Origin: Chitinophaga japonensis
Lineage (GTDB): Bacteria; Bacteroidota; Bacteroidia; Chitinophagales; Chitinophagaceae
Length of the DNA: 64,000 nucleotides
Assembly: GCF_007830125.1 (NCBI RefSeq)
Contig: NZ_VLLG01000003.1
Location: 1,629,115-1,693,114, forward strand
Direction: 5' to 3'
Below, in pieces: positions 60,302 through 64,000 of this stretch (its first letter is position 1; each line of letters opens with the position of its first letter). Both the position numbers and the translations under genes were made by a program. The notes beneath the pieces were generated by a model. It had not been told where the DNA came from. It searched no databases and was given only the letters and a program-made list of their open reading frames with translations.

Positions 60302-60580
60302 TCAGCTTTTCAACCCCTGTAAAAATTCCACATACTGGTCGATCATTTTCGCATTCAGCTTATACTTTACATAACGGCCTTCTTTTACGGGTATAACCAG
60401 CTCTGCGTCAGACAATTGCTTGAGGTGGTGCGATATGGAGGGCTGCGTAAGGTCCACAAATTCGTACACATCGGAGCAATACAGGCAATCCTGGTTCTTT
60501 CTCAGCTCTTTCAGGATCAGCAACCGGTTCGGGTCTGCCAGGGCCTTGGATATCCTTTCTGCTTTCTTTGCGTCCATCAT
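60302..60580 (-). CDS. ArsR-family transcriptional regulator
   Basis: A 92-residue winged-helix protein: KAERISKALADPNRLLILKELRKN, then CLYCSDVYEFVDLTQPSISHHLKQLSDAELVIPVKEGRYVKYKLNAKMIDQYVEFLQ. The order helix 1, recognition helix (QPSISHHLKQL) and wing (VKEGRYVKY) is standard. The cysteines in DCLYCSD sit before the recognition helix and could sense metal, metalloid or thiol chemistry, though this is not the classic ELCVCDL. ATG 60580 is chosen over upstream AT-rich extension. Twin operators lie between it and the RND operon it precedes. Confidence 0.9.
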   Translation of the reverse strand: MMDAKKAERISKALADPNRLLILKELRKNQDCLYCSDVYEFVDLTQPSISHHLKQLSDAELVIPVKEGRYVKYKLNAKMIDQYVEFLQGLKS

Positions 60581-60637
60581 GGTGTAGTTTAAAACTCGAA
60601 TATGCAAAATTACGGGATTAAAACAAGTTATCAAGCA

Positions 60638-61180
60638 TTACAGCGTATGCCAGTCCAGCAGCAGCTCTTTCAGCAGCTTTTGCCCTTCCGGCCATTCGCC
60701 TAGCCCGGAATCTGCATTGATATGCCCTTTGGGGCCGGCATTCACAAAGCGGCTGTCCCAGGCGTCGGCAAAGAAACGGGTGCGTTCCAGCGTAGTATAG
60801 CTATCATTGGTGCTGGCCACCACGATGCTTTTAAAGAGGAGGGGTTGCAGGGGAATGGGCGCAAAGCCTTTGGCTTCCGGTGGGAAAGCCGGCCGTTCCG
60901 CGTCCGCCGGCGCCACCAGCAGCGCCCCGCGTATCCGCAGTTTGGTTTGTGCGGCCCAGTGCACCAGCGCAATGCAGGCCAGGCTATGGGCCACTACTAC
61001 TACCTGCGGCCCTGCTGCGGCTACGGCGGCCTCTATTTGCGCCACCCAGTCCGCGCACACCGGTGCATGCCAGTTTCGTTGTTCTATACGTATGATGCCA
61101 GGTTCCTGTTCCCAGATAGATTGCCAGTGCAGCGGGCCGGAACTGCCCAGTCCCGGGGCAGTCAATACTCTTGTCTCCAT
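60638..61180 (-). CDS. RBBP9/YdeN-type serine hydrolase
   Basis: A 180-residue small alpha/beta hydrolase. The start METRVLTAPGLGSSGPLHWQSIWEQEPG is family-typical, the nucleophile is S66 in VVVAHSLACIALVHWA, and the His and Asp lie in GPKGHINADSGLGEWPEG and in the loop VVASTNDSYTTLERTRFFADAW. ATG 61180 has a strong AGGGAGG ribosome site; an upstream start at 61213 would add 11 residues. Members are putative serine esterases of unknown substrate. Confidence 0.88.
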   Translation of the reverse strand: METRVLTAPGLGSSGPLHWQSIWEQEPGIIRIEQRNWHAPVCADWVAQIEAAVAAAGPQVVVVAHSLACIALVHWAAQTKLRIRGALLVAPADAERPAFPPEAKGFAPIPLQPLLFKSIVVASTNDSYTTLERTRFFADAWDSRFVNAGPKGHINADSGLGEWPEGQKLLKELLLDWHTL

Positions 61181-61239
61181 GAAATACCTCCCTTTTTGAA
61201 AACGGATATACAATGTACTAAAAAAACATGCGGAAAAAG

Positions 61240-61266
61240 AAAGGCCGAAGGAATTCGGCCTTTTTA
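61240..61266 (-). terminator. Terminator of queG
   Basis: AAGGCCGAA, loop GGAA, TTCGGCCTT, with T residues on both ends. It lies downstream of queG on the minus strand and upstream of the RBBP9-like gene, so it can end queG transcription leftward. Confidence 0.8.
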
Positions 61267-61402
61267 ATGCTAAAATTCCACGTTATGGCACTCAGGTCCA
61301 TAAGATCTTTAGCAAAATATGTTCAGTTATGCATAATATAGTTAAGCAGGAAATTTGGAGTATTTGCCGGACTGCAGGTATAGTTTAGACAAATGTAACA
61401 TA

Positions 61403-62326
61403 TTAGCTGATAAACTTCAAATTGCGTTGGATGCCCCTGAATTTCGTTCTTTTCAGGGGGGAATGGCGGAATATTTCCCGGAAAGCGTCTTCCGTCAGCG
61501 TTTCCCATTCGCGGGTGCTGAAGTTCAGTATTTCGGGGATGGGCCTGAATTCCGGGGTGGAATGAGGTTTGGAAAAGCGGTTCCAGGGGCAAACGTCCTG
61601 GCAGGTGTCGCAGCCGAACATCCATTGCTCAAAGCGGCCCTGCATGGTATCGGGGATCAGCATTTCCTTCAGCTCAATGGTGTAATAGGATATGCAGCGG
61701 CTGCCGTCCACCACGCCGGGCTGCACCAGCGCACCGGTAGGGCAGGCGTCCAGGCAGCGGGTGCAGTTGCCGCAGTAGTCGCCGGCCGGGGAGTCGTATT
61801 CCAGCGGCAGATCCGTGATCAGGGTGGCAATGAAAAAGAAGGAGCCGGCCTGCTTGTGTATCAGGTTGCCGTTCTTGCCTATCCAGCCCAGGCCGCTGCG
61901 CTGCGCCCAACTGCGCTCCAGCACGGGGGCGGAGTCTACAAAGCCGCGGCCGTGCACCGCGCCGATGGTTTCCTGCATGCGCAGCAGCAGGGTGTTCAGT
62001 TTGGCCCGGATCACTTCATGATAATCCTGTCCGTAGGCGTATTTGGCAATGCGCGGCGCATCGGGGCGCTGCTCCTGCTCCGGGTAGTAGTTGAGCAGCA
62101 GGGTGATCACGGATTGGGCGTCGTCCACCAGCTTCCGCGGGTCGATACGCTTGTCAAAATAATTCTCCATATAGCGCATGGTGCCGTGCATACCCTTGTG
62201 CAGCCACTGTTCCAGCCGCCGTGCATCGTCGTCCAACTGCACAGCGCGGGCAATGCCGCAGTGGTCAAACCCCAGCGCAGCGGCCTGCTGCTTGATGAAA
62301 ATGGTATTTTTTTCCGTAGGCGTCAT
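61403..62326 (-). CDS. queG: Epoxyqueuosine reductase QueG
   Basis: A 307-residue cobalamin- and iron-sulfur-dependent enzyme that reduces epoxyqueuosine to queuosine in tRNA. It shows [35 protein letters not shown], the epoxyqueuosine region [46 protein letters not shown], and two 4Fe-4S motifs: [17 protein letters not shown] and [14 protein letters not shown] 62326 is used over an upstream TTG. It stands alone with its own terminator. Confidence 0.96.
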   Translation of the reverse strand: MTPTEKNTIFIKQQAAALGFDHCGIARAVQLDDDARRLEQWLHKGMHGTMRYMENYFDKRIDPRKLVDDAQSVITLLLNYYPEQEQRPDAPRIAKYAYGQDYHEVIRAKLNTLLLRMQETIGAVHGRGFVDSAPVLERSWAQRSGLGWIGKNGNLIHKQAGSFFFIATLITDLPLEYDSPAGDYCGNCTRCLDACPTGALVQPGVVDGSRCISYYTIELKEMLIPDTMQGRFEQWMFGCDTCQDVCPWNRFSKPHSTPEFRPIPEILNFSTREWETLTEDAFREIFRHSPLKRTKFRGIQRNLKFIS

Positions 62327-62416
62327 GCAATGGGGCAAAGGTACGTATTTGGTCTTTTTGTGTCATGTGGGATTATGGGAAATGTCCTACTTTCGCGCTG
62401 TATTATTTATCCCTAT

Positions 62417-64000
62417 ATGCAAATCAAAACTGTAGTGGCCCCCATCCTGGCCGGTTGTTTGTTAACTGTTTTGTCAACCGCTGCACAGGAGAAACACAAG
62501 ATCAAGTTCGGGAAGGTAAGTTCCGAGGATTTCAGCCAGACCCGCAATGACCTGGATACAGGCGCGCATGCCATTGTATTGTCGGACATCGGCTCCTCCG
62601 ATTTTGAGGCGGAGCAGGACGGTCTGCGCCTGGTGTACAAAAGGCACCGCCGCGTGAAGATACTGGACAAGACCGGCTACGAGGCCGCCACAGAACAGGT
62701 GTACCTCTATAAAAGCGGCCACGAGGAAGAAAAGATGACCAACCTGAAAGCCGTTACCTACAACCTGGAGAACGGCAAGGTAGTGGAAACAAAGATGGAC
62801 AGCAAAAGCGTGTTCTCCGAAGAGCTGGACAAGCACCATGAGCGGAAGAAATTTACCCTGCCTGCCGTGAAGGAAGGCTCCATTATTGAATATGCCTATA
62901 CGGTATATTCCCCTTTTACATTCAACCTGCAGCCCTGGAGCTTCCAGGGAGAATACCCCTGCCTGTGGAGCGAATACTCGGTTGGCATACCGGAGTGGTA
63001 TGACTACATTTTCATAGGCCAGGGCTACCATAAGTTTGAATCCAAGACCCGGGAAGACCAGCGGAAAAGCTTTCCCTTCCGGTTTGAGAAAGAAGGGGCT
63101 TATGGCACCAAGACCGGGCAAACGGAATTTGTGACGGTAAGCGGCAACGTGAGCTACTACCGCTGGGTGGCCACCAATGTACCGCAACTGAAGGAGGAGA
63201 ACTTTACCACCAGCCTGGCCAACCACGTTACCCGCATAGAGTTCCAGTTGTCTGCCACCAAGTATCCCGGGCAGGCGGTAAAGCCTGTGATGGGCACCTG
63301 GGCCAAGCTGGTGGAAGACCTGATGAAACATGAGTCCTACGGGGTGGCGCTGGACAAGAACAACGGCTTCCTGGGTAAGGAAGTGGAAACCCTCACGGAC
63401 GGCGCAACATCCGACCGGGAGAAGGCCAAAAGGATCTATTGCTATGTGCGCAATAATTTCACCTGTACAGACCATTCCCGGCTGTTTACAGAAAAGCCGC
63501 TGCGCAGCATATTTACGAGTAAGAGCGGGAATGTAACGGAGCTGAACCTGCTGCTGGTAGCCATGCTGCGCAAGGCCGGGCTGGAAGCGTACCCCGTGAT
63601 ACTCAGCACCCGCGATCACGGCTTTACCAACCCGCTTTACCCGATGGTGAGCCGTTTCAATTATACCATCGCGGAGGTGACCATGGGGAACAAGCCCTGC
63701 TTCCTGGATGCTTCCTATAACCTGGGCTTCGGCAAGCTGCATACCTCCTGCTATAACGGCCACGCACGTATGCTGAACCCCGAAGCTACCGCCATACGCT
63801 TTGACCCGGACTCCCTGCTGGAGCAAAAAATGACCTCCGTGTATATCCGGAACGAGAACGGTGTGCTGAAAGGCACTTGGCAGCAGCGGCCCACGTATTT
63901 TGAGTCCTACGAGCTGCGCGGGCTGGTGCACAGCAAAGGCCGGGAGGAATATTTCAAGCCGGTGGGCAAGTTGTTTGAGAAAGTGAGCAATACCGCCATC
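62417..64000 (+). CDS. DUF3857/transglutaminase-fold protein, 3' end beyond window
   Basis: An exported protein (signal MQIKTVVAPILAGCLLTVLSTAA) open from ATG 62417 to the right edge, 528 codons so far. The DUF3857 domain (about 40-250) has VYKRHRRVKILDKTGYEAATEQVYLY and EGSIIEYAYTVYSPFTFNLQPWSFQGEYPCLWSEYSVGIPEWYDY. It is followed by a transglutaminase-like core with SGNVTELNLLLVAMLRKAGLEAYPVILSTRDHG. The position where the catalytic Cys would stand (GNxCE-like loop) holds V373, so transglutaminase or protease activity is unlikely. Such proteins are usually periplasmic or outer-membrane associated in Bacteroidota; the role is unknown. Confidence 0.87.
   Translation, partial: MQIKTVVAPILAGCLLTVLSTAAQEKHKIKFGKVSSEDFSQTRNDLDTGAHAIVLSDIGSSDFEAEQDGLRLVYKRHRRVKILDKTGYEAATEQVYLYKSGHEEEKMTNLKAVTYNLENGKVVETKMDSKSVFSEELDKHHERKKFTLPAVKEGSIIEYAYTVYSPFTFNLQPWSFQGEYPCLWSEYSVGIPEWYDYIFIGQGYHKFESKTREDQRKSFPFRFEKEGAYGTKTGQTEFVTVSGNVSYYRWVATNVPQLKEENFTTSLANHVTRIEFQLSATKYPGQAVKPVMGTWAKLVEDLMKHESYGVALDKNNGFLGKEVETLTDGATSDREKAKRIYCYVRNNFTCTDHSRLFTEKPLRSIFTSKSGNVTELNLLLVAMLRKAGLEAYPVILSTRDHGFTNPLYPMVSRFNYTIAEVTMGNKPCFLDASYNLGFGKLHTSCYNGHARMLNPEATAIRFDPDSLLEQKMTSVYIRNENGVLKGTWQQRPTYFESYELRGLVHSKGREEYFKPVGKLFEKVSNTAI

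Noticed and set aside
62474..63931. 485-codon open frame on the minus strand
   Set aside because: It is antisense to the DUF3857 gene, which has a signal peptide and recognisable domains; long antisense frames are expected at this GC content.

Overview
The window looks like chromosome of a Bacteroidota member, most likely Chitinophagaceae (Chitinophaga-like). This rests on gene content and style: many lipoproteins with an LxxC box, FtsX-type MacB permeases, a CzcA pump fused to a TolC domain, a Nudix-type (AraR/NrtR) arabinose regulator with araBDA, a GH127 beta-L-arabinofuranosidase, a Tat-type Gfo/Idh/MocA enzyme and SGNH esterase, and DUF3857 proteins. It is moderately GC-rich with one AT-rich island at about 6.45-8.1 kb. 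No rRNA, tRNA, CRISPR array, prophage or intact insertion sequence was seen.

Layout. 1-6.5 kb: end of an unknown gene, a GH127 enzyme, an FtsX-like permease, and an AraC regulator facing a YCII-domain gene across a 21-bp-spaced direct repeat. 6.5-10 kb: an AT-rich island with two orphan lipoproteins, bounded on the far side by a decayed copy of the YCII gene, then an alpha/beta hydrolase and a YD-repeat-like lipoprotein. 10.0-10.6 kb: terminator, a 15-unit degenerate 21-bp tandem array, and a control region with two TACTTA-type sites. 10.6-21 kb: a nitrogen/molybdenum block with an outer-membrane porin, urtABCDE, a NarX/NarL-like two-component pair, a 36-residue membrane peptide, a ModE-like regulator, a near-consensus ModE box and a molybdopterin-fold protein. 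21-26.7 kb: ThuA, two Gfo/Idh/MocA oxidoreductases, a beta-barrel protein and a YdcF protein. 26.7-39 kb: an RND/HlyD/TolC operon with a TetR regulator and matching operators, an epimerase-like gene, then a MarR/GbsR-like regulator with a MacAB-TolC operon sharing an identical operator. 39-43 kb: amidohydrolase, dicarboxylate/amino-acid symporter, SGNH hydrolase. 43-49.5 kb: CzcA-TolC fusion, CzcB-type adaptor, HAD phosphatase-like protein. 49.7-54.5 kb: AraR-type regulator and araBDA, closed by a strong terminator. 54.5-60.6 kb: a third RND operon with an ArsR regulator and twin operators. 60.6-64 kb: RBBP9-like hydrolase, queG and the start of a DUF3857/transglutaminase-fold protein.

The most unusual signal is a set of hairpin-forming repeats whose arms are built from short reiterated words and whose loops share a core around GGCGGATATA..TACTC. 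Three junctions of the urt operon carry such sequence. At two of them it is read as protein: it supplies the whole signal peptide of UrtB and the C-terminal tail of UrtC. A related element encodes the tail of the symporter at 40.6 kb. The second unusual signal is the 21-bp array beside the urt promoter, half of which reads on the minus strand as a heptapeptide repeat.
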